Assembly (NCBI RefSeq): GCF_003576645.1
Contig: NC_044924.1
Location: 1,139,490-1,203,489 of the forward strand
Direction of reading: 5' to 3'
DNA from: Ipomoea triloba
Lineage: Eukaryota > Streptophyta > Magnoliopsida > Solanales > Convolvulaceae
Length of the DNA stretch: 64,000 nt
The first letter of the stretch is position 1. Each line of letters begins with the position of its first letter. Both the position numbers and the translations under genes were made by a program. Shown here one piece after another: positions 24,379-35,848 of this stretch. The notes below the pieces were generated by a model, which saw nothing but the letters and a program-made list of their open reading frames with translations, was not told the origin of the DNA and ran no database searches.

Positions 24379-25698
24379 CTATCTGGAAGAGAGCTGTTGA
24401 TACAGCTCATCAGCCAATGCCTGCCTCATGCTTTCGCCATAATAATGGAAAGACTTCTCGTTCTCTAACACCCGTGGTGATGACCCATTCTCGTCTGGTT
24501 CCTTCCAGAGCTCCGGTTCAGGCTCCCTCGCAATCTGGCATAAGTTATGCAAAACGCAGCAGGCAACAATTGTTTGAGGCGCATGAGTTAGACCCACATT
24601 CAAGTTCTGAAGAATCTTCCACCTTCCCTTCAACAAACCAATGGCTTCCTCAACCATCTTTCTACCCTTCATCAGTGCTTCGTCGAACGCATTCTGAGCA
24701 GGACTTCCAGTCCTGTTCCACGAAAACGGAGTGAGCAAAAACGACAGCAACGGGAAGCCCCAATCTCCAACAATGTAAGGCCTAACATGCTGTCCCCTCA
24801 CATTGATCACCTTGTCCCAAACAATATCCCCCGAAATCAACCTATTATACAACAAGCTATCCCTGAAATGAGTAGCATCATCAAACCCGCCGGGAGATTT
24901 CACACAAACATCCCAAAAGATTTTCTTGTGATCAGCAACAACCTGAAGCAAAATCGAAGGGAACCCATAGCGGCAGTAATACATGGAAGAGTTAATCGTG
25001 TCAGAGGGGAGATGATGGAGTCTCACGGGGGTTCCATCAATGGCCCCACAAACGTTAGGCAGTAAGGTGAGCTCTTGAAACCCCTGAGTGGTCTCCACCA
25101 ACCTTCGGCGACTCACAGGGATCTTAATGAACTCAGGGTAGAGCTTAGTGGCCAAGAGGCGAGTAACCATATTAGTAATTTTGGAAATTAGGTAAGGTTC
25201 GAGCCCGTAACGAGAAGCTAGGGTTTTAGCGGAGAGGCCATGGGATAACCTAGAAAGAACCATAGCCACAGCATAATCAGACGGGAGAGAGAGCTGGGAC
25301 TGAGTGATGTAGGGTTTGAGCTTATCAACAACAGTGGTAAACACCGGGTAAGAGAGACCATAGAGAGATCGCCACTGGGCGTCACGGAGAGGGGCTTCCA
25401 TGGCCCATATGTGCTCCGTCGATAGGGCACGGAACGCCGCGACGGAGAATTCCGCGGCGGAAGGGGACGAAGGATTATTGGAATTAGGGATTTTAGCCTT
25501 CTTCTTAGGCGGGTGGGAGGCGATGTAGGAGAGAACGGAAGCTATGGTGAAGAAGAGAAGAGGCGCGGCGGAGGTGGAGGTGAGGAGAGAGGTCGGAGAG
25601 GAGGGGGAGGCGGCGTCGGAGAGGACGGAGGTGGCGGGATCGAGGTGGTTATGGAGGTGGAGTAGATTTGAGAGCATAAGCATGAATGACTGATCCAT
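24379..25698 (-). CDS. Domesticated PIF/Harbinger transposase, ALP1-like nuclease family protein
   Basis: A single-exon gene encoding 439 residues. The N-terminal about 85 residues are Ser/Pro-rich with a short KKKAK basic patch (possible nuclear signal). The DDE superfamily 4 (Harbinger) domain follows, with the three acidic positions retained: D221 in CGAIDGT, D312 in VGDWGFPL and E350 in RKMVEEAIGLLKGRW. The closing motif VACCVLHNLC is also typical. Neither the usual Harbinger partner (Myb-like) gene nor terminal repeats were found around it, so this is a host gene and not a mobile copy. Arabidopsis ALP1, a related domesticated transposase, associates with Polycomb repressive complex 2 and opposes silencing; whether this copy does so is inference. 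Intactness of the DDE triad means loss of catalysis cannot be assumed. Confidence 0.9.
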   Translation of the reverse strand: MDQSFMLMLSNLLHLHNHLDPATSVLSDAASPSSPTSLLTSTSAAPLLFFTIASVLSYIASHPPKKKAKIPNSNNPSSPSAAEFSVAAFRALSTEHIWAMEAPLRDAQWRSLYGLSYPVFTTVVDKLKPYITQSQLSLPSDYAVAMVLSRLSHGLSAKTLASRYGLEPYLISKITNMVTRLLATKLYPEFIKIPVSRRRLVETTQGFQELTLLPNVCGAIDGTPVRLHHLPSDTINSSMYYCRYGFPSILLQVVADHKKIFWDVCVKSPGGFDDATHFRDSLLYNRLISGDIVWDKVINVRGQHVRPYIVGDWGFPLLSFLLTPFSWNRTGSPAQNAFDEALMKGRKMVEEAIGLLKGRWKILQNLNVGLTHAPQTIVACCVLHNLCQIAREPEPELWKEPDENGSSPRVLENEKSFHYYGESMRQALADELYQQLSSR

Positions 25699-27926
25699 CT
25701 CTCTCTCTCTCCCTTGCTCCCAGTTAGCTTTCGGCTGAAGAGAGAAGTAGAAATCGTTTGTTGGGTGGTTTTGGTTCCCCGACGGCGGTTGCGCCTATCT
25801 CCGGTGGACAATTGAAGATTATAAAACGACGACGTATAACCGGCCTACACGAATAATCAAAATGCAATAGTGCCCCCCTAAAGTCCCACTTTTAATACAT
25901 TTTACCCCCTAAAGTCCCACTTTTTATACATTTCACCCCTAAAGTTTAATTCTAAACACAATCAGTCCCAAAACTTATCAATTTCAGGCCACAAAGTAGG
26001 AGCCGCTACATAAAAATATAAATGGGGGTAAATAGTTGTTAGGTGATTGGATTAGTAAGTTTAACTAGTTGATTGTTCTAGCTGATTGTAGAAAATTTTT
26101 TGATAAATTAACTGTTAGCTGATAACGAATTACATTAAAAAATGATTTTCTAAAAAAACTGTTTTGAGTAGCTTTTTGAATTTTAACATTTTTTAACAAT
26201 AAGCTGCTACGAAAAGTTATTTACTCAAACACTCATATTGGTTGTTTAATCAAGTCAAACATATAATAATGGTCAAATAAGTTAAAATTGACTGATAAAC
26301 TAATTATGTTTCCAAACAAGACCAGTCTCCCTTCCATGTGGGAGTGTAAACCGAGTGCCACTAGACACAAGATCTTTGACATAGACTATAGTATATAATT
26401 GCACTTCACTATAGAAAACATACTATTATCCATTTGAGTGTTTATGAGACTAAAATCTCGAAGTTAAGTATTTGAAATGAAAATGATTGAAAAAAATTAT
26501 AACAAATACTATTTTATAGAAAATCATAAGTATTTCAAAAAAAATTCAAAATTAAGTATTTAGCCGTGTATAGTAACATAATTGGTGAAAGTTGATTTTG
26601 AGTTTTACATTAAAAAAAAAATATTTATCTTTCATGTGTTGTATTGAATGTTGTTCCATAATATTGTTTAACATGTGCAACATATTTAGGCTTTTAGATA
26701 GGTTTGAACAGTCCAAATAGCCAACTTTTTGAGCCTGTGACATTCTTTGGATGAGAGTCACCAAGGTGTCAACTGAGCACAATATGCTTGGCAAATAGTT
26801 AACTTAATTATCTATTGTATTGGATTTATTAAGCCAATTAAGTAACTAATATTCCAAAGACTCATTTGCCCTTTTATCACATACGGTTATAACGGAATCT
26901 TGTTTGGTTTCCTCTGCTTGTACATACCATGATTATTTTTAACAATAACACTTACATTTGGAAAGACTAAACTATATATTAAAAAAAATCCAGAAATTGA
27001 CACGTGCTTTAGTCTTCTTTATTCTTCTTTGGTGGGAGGATGACCTCATAGTTGTTGTGGTTAGTCAACCGTGGGGGTTGGTAGGCCTTTCACTTTTGAC
27101 ATGGTGAACCGTTATCCCATATCTAATGCCCTTTAAATGACGCTATGTCAATCGTGCTTGGCTGGTATTACATGTATGGTCTCTCAGCTTGTCCTCCACG
27201 TGATTTTGACTGCTATATGGTCCAATAAGACATAGGCTTCCCAAGGCAATCACTTAATTAAAACCAATGACAATTATTAGGGAGTATAACATTGGTTATT
27301 AATCCAATTAATTTCATAAAGTCTTTATAAATATTTATGATGTAAACAATTAACTATTTTAATTTGCCTCACAAATACACCGAACTCAAGACTTTAGATG
27401 AGTTTAGAAGATAAAATGTAAATTTTGCTCATATGTAATAACTTATAAACCACACAAAAAATGTAAATTGTACACACGGCTCACCGAATTGGCCTGGTGT
27501 TGACAATAATAAGGTAAATTGCACTCACGTACTCGATTGAGAGACAGTTCACAAGAATTAACTCGTGACCATCCGATATAAGAATTATATTCCATCAACT
27601 TACCACCATTTGATGTTTTCTTTCTTGAATCTTCCATTCTCATCAGCCCTAGCTCAACTACATTATTAAGGATTGTAAAGCATGCAGAGCAATGAGAGCA
27701 TCACGTACATGTTTGCATGATTTACCAATTTTAAGGTTCTTGGACGAGGAATTATAATTTTACAATGTTTTTATATATATATATAAAAAAAAAAAAAGGC
27801 GTTTACAACATTGTACGTAGAATTATGAGTTATGGACACAGAATTAAGAAACTAACAATAACTCTGATCTACACTTGACAAAGAAAACTAGAGATTCGAT
27901 AATTAACCTGCATCGATCCACTGTTA
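25699..27926. other. Intergenic between ALP1-like and DUF1645 genes
   Basis: AT-rich and without recognised genes. At 25872-25946 a unit of the form CCCCTAAAGTCCCACTTTT plus ATACATTT is tandemly repeated two to three times (period about 36). CACGTG motifs occur at about 27002 and 27197. A minus-strand open frame near 27443-27643 has no recognisable protein features. Confidence 0.55.
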
Positions 27927-28907
27927 TTAGGAACGAGGCATGGACACAGAAGAAAAACCTCTACAAGACATTTCATGAACCGCAGGATTGAAGCCCAAGC
28001 AACCTAGGAGCCCTTGCTTGTATGGCAAGAATGTTTTCCTCCTCAGCTCCTCCGAGATCGTCCGGTTCATCGTGTAATGCAGTTCGTGAGCCGAAACCGG
28101 TCCTCTCCTCCTCGAGATTGACCCGGATCCCTCGCTGTCTGTTGTAGACCTAAAGCTGTAATTCACGTCTTCTTTACTCTTCTTCTTGTTCTTCAGCTCT
28201 GATGAGTATTTCTTCATCTTCTGTGTGCTACTCGCCCGACCTTCCGACGCGCTTCTGAACAGCAGAAGATCCTTCAGCTTCCATCTTCCCGACAACATGG
28301 TTGAGATGAACGAGGAGGAAACGGAGTTGTTGTTTGTGTTTTCTTGACCGGTTTGTTTCCGGTCGAATACCAAATCCGAGGCTCGGAATGGGGACAGAGA
28401 TCTCGTTGCCTTGTGCCGAGGATTATTATTCGAACGGATTTCTCTTCCTCGTCCTCGTTTGTCGGCATCGTTCTCCGTTTTCGGCGAACGCCGTACTTCC
28501 TTAACCGTTTTGTCGGGATATTTAGGAGAGCTACGAGGTTTTTCGCCGTGTTCCGGCCGCAGCGACGGCGGCTTAAGAGGCTTGATCTTGCCGGACTCAA
28601 ACAGCTCGTCGGCGGCGGACAAATAAGCCTTCTCCAACGGCCCGCTGAACTCGAAAACAAAATCTCTATCATCATCCTCGTATTCTCCATTAATTCCGTC
28701 GAAATCACGCCTAGGTTTCGGAACTCCTGGCTTCTCTTCCCAGCTGAACGGAACCGCGCCGCCGCCGAGGAAGCGGGTGGGGCTGCCGGGGGCGCTGGCG
28801 AAGCCGGCGCCAAAATGCGGAGGACTAGACGGCGCGCTGATGTAGGGGGTAGTGCACGCGCTGTCGAAGTTGAAGTCCACCGGCGGCGAGGGCATCACCG
28901 TCTCCAT
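27927..28907 (-). CDS. DUF1645 family protein
   Basis: Intronless, 326 residues. Family features visible: an N-terminal SAPSSPPHFG and SAPGSPTRF block, then VPFSWEEKPGVPK, an FEFSGPLE core, Ser/Lys-rich low-complexity middle, SGRWKLKDLLLFRSASEG, and a C-terminal LLGCLGFN followed by a short tail. DUF1645 proteins are plant-specific, mostly disordered, and several are stress-responsive or tied to grain and organ size; biochemical function is unknown. The many RRR/KKK patches suggest nuclear localisation. The ATG was chosen as the first in frame; a TATA box lies about 65 bases upstream. Confidence 0.88.
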   Translation of the reverse strand: METVMPSPPVDFNFDSACTTPYISAPSSPPHFGAGFASAPGSPTRFLGGGAVPFSWEEKPGVPKPRRDFDGINGEYEDDDRDFVFEFSGPLEKAYLSAADELFESGKIKPLKPPSLRPEHGEKPRSSPKYPDKTVKEVRRSPKTENDADKRGRGREIRSNNNPRHKATRSLSPFRASDLVFDRKQTGQENTNNNSVSSSFISTMLSGRWKLKDLLLFRSASEGRASSTQKMKKYSSELKNKKKSKEDVNYSFRSTTDSEGSGSISRRRGPVSAHELHYTMNRTISEELRRKTFLPYKQGLLGCLGFNPAVHEMSCRGFSSVSMPRS

Positions 28908-28969
28908 CTCTAATAATTCAGCGAAGAAACTATGACTTTTCTCCCTGCGAATCTGTTTGTTTGTAAAAG

Positions 28970-28980
28970 TATATATATAG
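28970..28980 (-). promoter_or_regulatory. TATA box of the DUF1645 gene
   Basis: On the minus strand CTATATATATA precedes the DUF1645 start codon by about 65 bases. Position and sequence fit a core promoter; transcription start was not determined. Confidence 0.45.
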
Positions 28981-30701
28981 AGAGTGGGGAAGAAGGGTAC
29001 TCAGGTCAGATTGGGCAAGCTGGAAAGTGTGCTTATAAGTTATAATATTAAGCAGAGAAATATAGAAATGAAGAAAATTTGACTAGAGAGGGATGGTGAG
29101 CCGCCGCCATGAATATATAGTCTGGAGGTATGGTAGCAGCATAGGTAGACTCGTAGTTTTTGTGAATGGTTTTCCTTTCATGTTTTCGGGGGTAGAATCG
29201 TCACTTCAGTAAAATAACAAAAAATGATATTGATTAAACCATTAGGTGTCAAATTAACCTAACTAATGAAACTAATTTGGCAGATGTTCATAAGTTTAGT
29301 GGAACAACCAAAGTAACAACCTAAGTCCACAAGGCCTACCCTACAATAGTTATACCATGGACCCGAGTGGGTCCACGTTACAAGTTGAACTCGTGTCCAT
29401 TTACATACTAAATGTTCACAGTTTGAACGGTGAACATTCAATATGTAAATTATGTATTTTGAACTCAGATCCACAGAATAATTTGTCCCTAGCCTAATGG
29501 GCCATTATTAAATATCATTTAATGTGTCATGTATAAAGCTTCAACCTCATAAAATATGACTCTTTTGAACAGTTAGCGTGATCACTATATATATTTGGTT
29601 GTTAGTATTTTGGGAGAGCCAAAGTATAAACAGTATTTTTTTTTAACATTGTACGTGAGTCCGACTCTAGCAACAATTGTACTTTAATATTACTCCGTAT
29701 TTTTTTAGTCACATATATTAATTATTCTTAATATTCTTTATTGACTAAACTGTTTAAGTATAAATATAATTCTTTTAAATTTTATGAAATAACTTCTTTT
29801 ATATTGATTTAATGGGGACAGAAGAAGTTGAGTGTGAACGACTATTGTTTAAAATGACTTTTGCCTACTTCAATTTAATGCAATTCTCCGGAGGAATTCT
29901 TTTTGATTATATTGACCTAAAGGACTTTAGGCCAATCTTGTCTTGTAATATGGGAGACTAGTCGACTAGATATGTGGTCATGATTGGAAATTAGAGGAAT
30001 ATAAAACTCATAGCCAATTAATACTTCAAAATGTACACGATAAATTTATCATGTTCTGTTTATAATTACTTTTTAACTTATTGAAGCACAAAGAACCAAT
30101 ACAGCTCATGACCTCTCATTTAGGAGAGTCACTTTTGTCACTAAATCAGAAGGTCATCGACAGAATTATGGTTTATCTATTTGGCTACCATTTTTGAGTT
30201 TCGTTTTTGGAAATTCTCATAATAAAATGATCTAGAAGAGATGAGATCAAACTAGTAATTTGGTCAGTAATGAGCGGCTGCAAATTGGTATTCTTCAAAT
30301 TTATATTTTATTTGGGCCCTTTCATGAAACAAAGGAAACAAGTCTCCAACAAAAGTACAAAACAGCCGCACTAGGAAACAATACGTGGGCTATGTACATA
30401 CCATGAAAATGAAACAAATAAACGATGAAACCTACCCTTATAAATAAAAAACTTCACTAAAAGTAATCTGAGAAGTTGCAGAAGTAGCATACTAGCATAA
30501 ATAATCAGCTACAACTCAACTATCCAACAATAAAAATTACAACAAAATTGATCAGTTTGTCAGGAAGAACTTGAAGGCAACATGCCATAACTGAAAATCT
30601 ACTCAACAAGAATTACCTTGTTAGCTTTCTGGTAATGGGAGAAAAAGAATGATTAATCAACAGAACGTCGTGTTATATATACACAGACAGGCACTGCACA
30701 T
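28981..30701. other. Intergenic between DUF1645 and sulfotransferase genes
   Basis: Mostly AT-rich. Around 29349-29478 is a degenerate member of the repeat family with GTCCAC motifs (TTATACCATGGACCCGAG, then ACTCGTGTCCA and alternating ATTCAATATGTAAATT) also seen at 34020-34240 and 59734-60095. The last about 350 bases before the sulfotransferase stop probably hold its 3' UTR. Confidence 0.5.
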
Positions 30702-33470
30702 CTACATTTCTTGATCCGCTCGTAGGAAGCTCTCAAATGGTGTTCCCTTGAGGGTCTTTTCGATATCACCCCAATTCTCAACCTGTGAAGACAAAGGCCC
30801 TTTGTGTATCTTAATCTGTCGACTATGTAACTCTCTATGTGGGACTGTAAGGAAATCTTGAACATCAATGAGTTTCTGTGAAACGAATGGCGAGATATAC
30901 AGTCAATAAATCCAGAAATCTAAACTGCAGAAGAAAATTATTAAGTGATGGTAAATAGTTTAGGCATCTTACAGTTCGGTTTTGTATTATGTCCTCGTAG
31001 TAAAGGATGATATGCCTAGTACTTTTGAAGGACTCCAAGCCTTTCGTCACCAACTCCTCCGCTTGCCTTAGGATTGGAATCAGCAGTGTTGTGTTTATCA
31101 CTGGTTTGTATCTAGCAAGTATTTCAGCCTGGAACAGTATTACCATGTTTAGGAGTCGGGAATTTAACCTTCTTTCTGATGCACGGGAATTGTGCTCCCC
31201 CATTTCAATAAGTGTGTGTGTGTGTGCATGTGTGAGATAGAGAGAGAGAGGGACCTCTAGAGGAGAATGCACGTGAGATTTGTGAGTTCCATTTAGTGGC
31301 TTTGCATTTTGATCATAGGAGTTTGCAAGTATTGAAACCATTCTACGCAAAAGATTTCTTCTGAAGAGAAAAATTGTGGAAACTCCTTTCCTTTTAAAGT
31401 ATTCAACAATTTCCTCATGATTTTGAAGTAGACCCTGCAATGAAATCAAGAAATGTTTTAAGGCAGTAGAAAGGCGTAAGTAGGGGAAAAAAGGGTCACG
31501 GAGGAGATGCTGGCTTCAAAGGGCATTGCCTATATCATTCTACACATTCAAACAAAGAAAAAAGAAAACATTAAAGTTATTTCCTTGCTAATAGAGAATC
31601 CTCAGTACTAATAGCTTCACTCCTTCCACCAAAAAGTTCCAACAGCTTACAGAAGTCGCCATATGAACAATACAATTGTTCCTTCTTTTATATTGATACT
31701 GTAGAAGATGATAGAACCATAATATAAGGTAGACTCCAGAACTAGAACATATAAAGATAACCCTATAGTTTTTCTTCTTCATTTAAAAAAAAATAAAATA
31801 AAATAAAAATTCTGATCTCTTTTTGTGGGTCTTCATGTGCAGCAGTGTAGGCAGTTTTTTTATCCATTACTTTATAGGAGTATTTATTTTCAGTTACGGG
31901 TTTTAGTGGCATCCAATGATAACTAAATATGAGATATGTAGACTTTGTAGGCAGTCTTTTTCTCAATTATGAAAGCAGCAATGAAAAAGAAATTACAATT
32001 AATGTCATGGACATAGTGAAACAACTATACAGCCAATCACTCCTCACTGTCTTTTACCTGATATAGTAAAACAGCCTGGCACGCATCTAACAACCAGACT
32101 TTTTAAGCTATTAAGTTTCAGAAAGCAAACAAGTAATAGATGCTGATGGAAACAATTAAACTAGGCATTATGCAAAATAAGAAAATAGGTGGAAGGAATT
32201 GTTGCCGATTATAAATTTTCATGAAGAAAGTGGTATTTCATTAAGCTCCCTGCTCTTAATCAGATATCACAAAATTATCTTAATATTGCAAAACTATAGA
32301 AAATTTGAACTTTGCAGAGATTTCAATTCAGAATAGAAGCACAGCATGAATCTAGGATACTTTTAATACTAAAAGTTTAAAAGGGGAGGGCCGCAAGAGT
32401 GCCAATTGATAATCTTGATGTAGGGAGTAGACTATTTAAGGTTATACAGGTTAAATACAAGCATTTAAACCAATAAAGATGTGCTAGTTAAAAAAGAATG
32501 CCACCCATGGAATTGGGAATAAAATTCTTCGGGGAGGCCTCACCTGATTAAGCATCCATTTCAGCCCAACTGCAGCTGTACACTCATTCTTGGAAGCACT
32601 AGTAAACCAGTCTAGATTATAGATGTTGTCCAAAGTGTCCACAATAGTTGATATGTTACTCCTCCGGACTTTGACAGAAAAAATCTCCCCATTGGAGCTG
32701 ATATTCGTGTGATTGTTTAACAGTGTCTCGAACCATCCACTACCAGACCTCTGTGTCGACAAAATTGCAAAATACCGTACTGGATTGCAAGCACACTCAG
32801 CACTACACATGTCAAAAACAACATCAGCAACGTTAGCATCGAATAGCAATCTACAACGTTGGAACAATCAACAACTTACCGGCTAAAAGTCTTTGGCTTG
32901 GGAAAGTGCACATAAGGTCTCTCTGAAGGTTCAATATGAGGTGGTTCACATACATTCTCCCCACCAATAGCAGGAATCTTTATTACTTGTCTATTGGTGT
33001 GGCTACCAATTTGCTTAAGACAGATTGAGCATATATAGACTCCACATAGCATTGCAACAGATAAGACCACCATTCTCAATAACAGTGGAGATTTCTTTGG
33101 AGGCTTTATGATCAATGCATCCTGAAATGGACATAATAATAATATGATAAAGCAGAACTTATCAACTTAGGCATATCAAATCAAGATAGAGTTTTCCACA
33201 AAAGGAATAAGAACCAAAGACTCAAAATCCCCAAATGCATCTTGATTAAGCTCATTGAGAACACAATACACTGAAACATCGAAAAAGGCCTAAAATTTTG
33301 CCAAATATATTTTAAGCGTAACTTTTATAGCGATGCCGAGATCGAGAAAACGCATTTAGACACCAAAAGAAGAGTAAAAGATAAAATTTTGAAGCAAAAT
33401 ACTAAAAAATCCGGGGAGGAAGAGGATTAGAAGCACGCACCTTCGAGAAGAAACAAAGATCTTCAGCCAT
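30702..33470 (-). CDS. NodH-like sulfotransferase, single-pass type II membrane protein
   Basis: Six exons on the minus strand: 33470-33441, 33121-32880, 32802-32544, 31434-31255, 31128-30973 and 30875-30702, giving 346 residues. Exon 1 encodes only ten residues (MAEDLCFFSK). A hydrophobic segment at about 23-44 (LLLRMVVLSVAMLCGVYICSICL) is a signal anchor. The 5'-phosphosulfate-binding loop of PAPS sulfotransferases is clear: STQRSGSGWFE (T107 to W114). A 3'-phosphate-binding region follows (FLFRRNLLRRMVSILANSY). The family is annotated in plants as nodulation protein H-like P-loop proteins and is probably Golgi-located. The acceptor substrate is unknown; tyrosine-peptide or glycan sulfation is possible but unproven. 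Confidence 0.9.
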
Positions 33471-34859
33471 GGGAAGTGTTCTCTTAAAAAGGAAGACAAG
33501 CAAAAGACATTTGGGAGTTAAGATTCTCAAGTGTTCTTTCCCCTTTTCTTTCTAGCTTTATCCATTTGCCCGTTCTGCACACATGCATACACACACACAC
33601 AGCCAGTTGTATGTATATGAGGTGAGAGAAGTAAATCCTGCTTTAGCTTTTTATCACGAAGATGATGAAAAACAAAATGATGATGAAACCTATTCCTGCG
33701 TTCGAACGTTATCGCGCTTTCCTCTTTCACTGTTTGCTTTAAGATTTTCCGTCTGATTTACACTCCTCTCTTCTCTTCTCTTCTCTCTCTGATGGAGACG
33801 GGGGACTCCAAGTTGGTCGGATCCGATTCGGATCCATATAACGGAAAAGAAAGACGAAAACGATGTCGTTCGGAAGCAATGATTTCTGCCATTAGGGTCA
33901 ATCATTAACAAGTGGAGTATTTAATAATTTCCTGGGTGACATACAGAACTTCAATAAGTATTGGGCCTCACGTTGCTCTGACAATGAATTGTGTCGAGGG
34001 GATCATGCTGGGCAAATTAGGCAAATCATTCTGGGGTCCGAATCCATCTTTTAGTATAAAATACACAATTTATATATTGAATATTTATAATTCATATACT
34101 GAATATTCATAATTAAATTTTTATAATTTACATATTGAATATTTACAATTTGAATTGCTGTGAACATTCAGTAGGTAAAATTGTGAATATGCAGTATGTA
34201 AATTGTAATATGTCCACCTTACAAAGTAGACTTTGATCTAAAAATAATTTTCAGATTATGTATCTGGTGTTGATACATATTTTGTATTTACAATTGACCG
34301 TTTATATACCTATAGCTTTCATATTGTGTGTCAAGAATTATCAAATTATATATTTTTTTCTAAACATTATAGTACTACGGATACTATTTAAAATTAATAT
34401 CACTCTGTATCTCATTAAGTGGTTGTAATATGTTCCCTATTCAGCCTCCATTCCAAAATCTACGATGAGTTTGGTGTACCTAATAACTTGGGCTCTCTTC
34501 TCCAAAAAAAAAAAAAAGAACTTGGGCTCTATGTTATTGGGCCGGCCTTGACTGTACATTGCGAACTTAGCCAGTTCACTAGTAAATTATAATGTGAATC
34601 ATCATCTACATTACAATGTTACAATGTGAATTATGAATAAATATTTATTTTTAATATATTAAAATGTATATTATTTATGTATTAGTTGATCATTATTTGA
34701 TTAACCTTCTTTACTCTACAAGATGAACTAAGGTCTATGGTAGAATGATTGCAGCTTACTAAAGTCAATAGAGGCCGTTTAAAAATAAAATAAAAAAAAA
34801 AAAGTCAATAGAGGCCCCAAGTTGAGGTCTTAAAATGTCTTAAGATATAATTTAACAGA
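33471..34859. other. Sulfotransferase promoter side and intergenic DNA
   Basis: The first about 400 bases include the sulfotransferase leader and promoter, with a CT-rich run at 33765-33791 and a (CA)n tract at about 33589-33600. At 34020-34240 is a degenerate copy of the GTCCAC repeat family with alternating ATATTGAATATTTA motifs. No gene was seen. Confidence 0.5.
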
Positions 34860-34871
34860 TTAATTAATTTA

Positions 34872-35450
34872 GAGCAAATACCATTTTTGGTCCCACGACT
34901 ATTAACAAAATGACAATTTTGGTCCACATATTTAATTTCTATCAACCACGACTATTGTTTAGTACCAATTTTGATCCCATGACTACTGTTTTAGTGCCAA
35001 AATTCATCACGCCGGTCACCCATCCATTTAAAACGTGTCGAAATCTAAAAGTTTTAAAGGTATTTTCGTCATTTTCAACTCAATATCCAAAATTGAGCAT
35101 AAATAAAGAGATTTAAGCCCTAAAATCGATCACAATTCACAATTCTCAAATTAATGTAAAATGAGGAGAAAAACTGTGAATTTTGATCGATTTTAGGACT
35201 TAAATCTATTTATTCATACTCAAATTGAGATATTAAGTTGAAAATTATGAAAATACCCTTAACATTTGTAGATTTTTACACATTTTAAACTGATGGGTGA
35301 CCAGAACGATGAATTTTGACACTAAAACAATAGTCGTGGATAAAAATTGGTACTAAAACAATAGTCGTGGGACCAAAATTGGCAGAAATGAAACATGTGC
35401 ACCAAAATTGTCATTTTGCTAATAGTGGTGGAACCAAAATTGGTATTTGT
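34872..35450. mobile_element. 579-bp foldback element, near-complete palindrome
   Basis: The left half (GCAAATACCATTTTTGGTCC...) is mirrored as reverse complement by the right half (...GAACCAAAATTGGTATTTGT) almost to the centre near 35160, where AAAATCGATCACAATTCACA faces TGTGAATTTTGATCGATTTT. The element is flanked by a perfect 12-bp direct repeat TTAATTAATTTA (34860-34871 and 35451-35462), which probably contains the target-site duplication. No coding capacity. It sits about 400 bp upstream of the carboxylesterase cluster. When transcribed it would form a very long hairpin. Confidence 0.88.
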
Positions 35451-35848
35451 TTAATTAATTTACATCAAAATAATTAAATTTATTCTGTAGGAATTGGTTA
35501 TATCTTAAGCTAAAATTCATCTTACAAATAAATACATATTTATTTTTAGTACTATAAATTTATTTTAAAGTGGGGTAGACTAATAATTTGCATAATTGTA
35601 CACGCGGAGTCGCGGAGTAGTCGCAATTTGTCAAAATGATGGACCGATAAATAAATTTCATTAATTGCCCTATCAGACTCGGGTCCCACGAGATGGTAAA
35701 ATTCAGGCAATTAACCAAAGTCGACAGCGGTTCAGCCGCCCAAAATCAACCATAAATCCAACTACTACGTATTATTCAATTCTCCAATCGACCTTAAACT
35801 CAGCCACATCTTCATTCTTCAGTCAGTCCACAGCCTAAAAATCTTATC

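Noticed and set aside
24417..25065. Plus-strand open frames opposite the ALP1-like gene
   Set aside because: Antisense shadows; the minus strand encodes the complete DDE domain.
24379..25698. Active Harbinger transposon
   Set aside because: No terminal inverted repeats, no target duplication and no partner gene around the single-exon gene; a domesticated host gene explains it better.
28344..28913. 189-codon plus-strand open frame opposite the DUF1645 gene
   Set aside because: Arg-rich antisense shadow of a GC-rich coding region; the minus-strand frame carries the conserved DUF1645 motifs.
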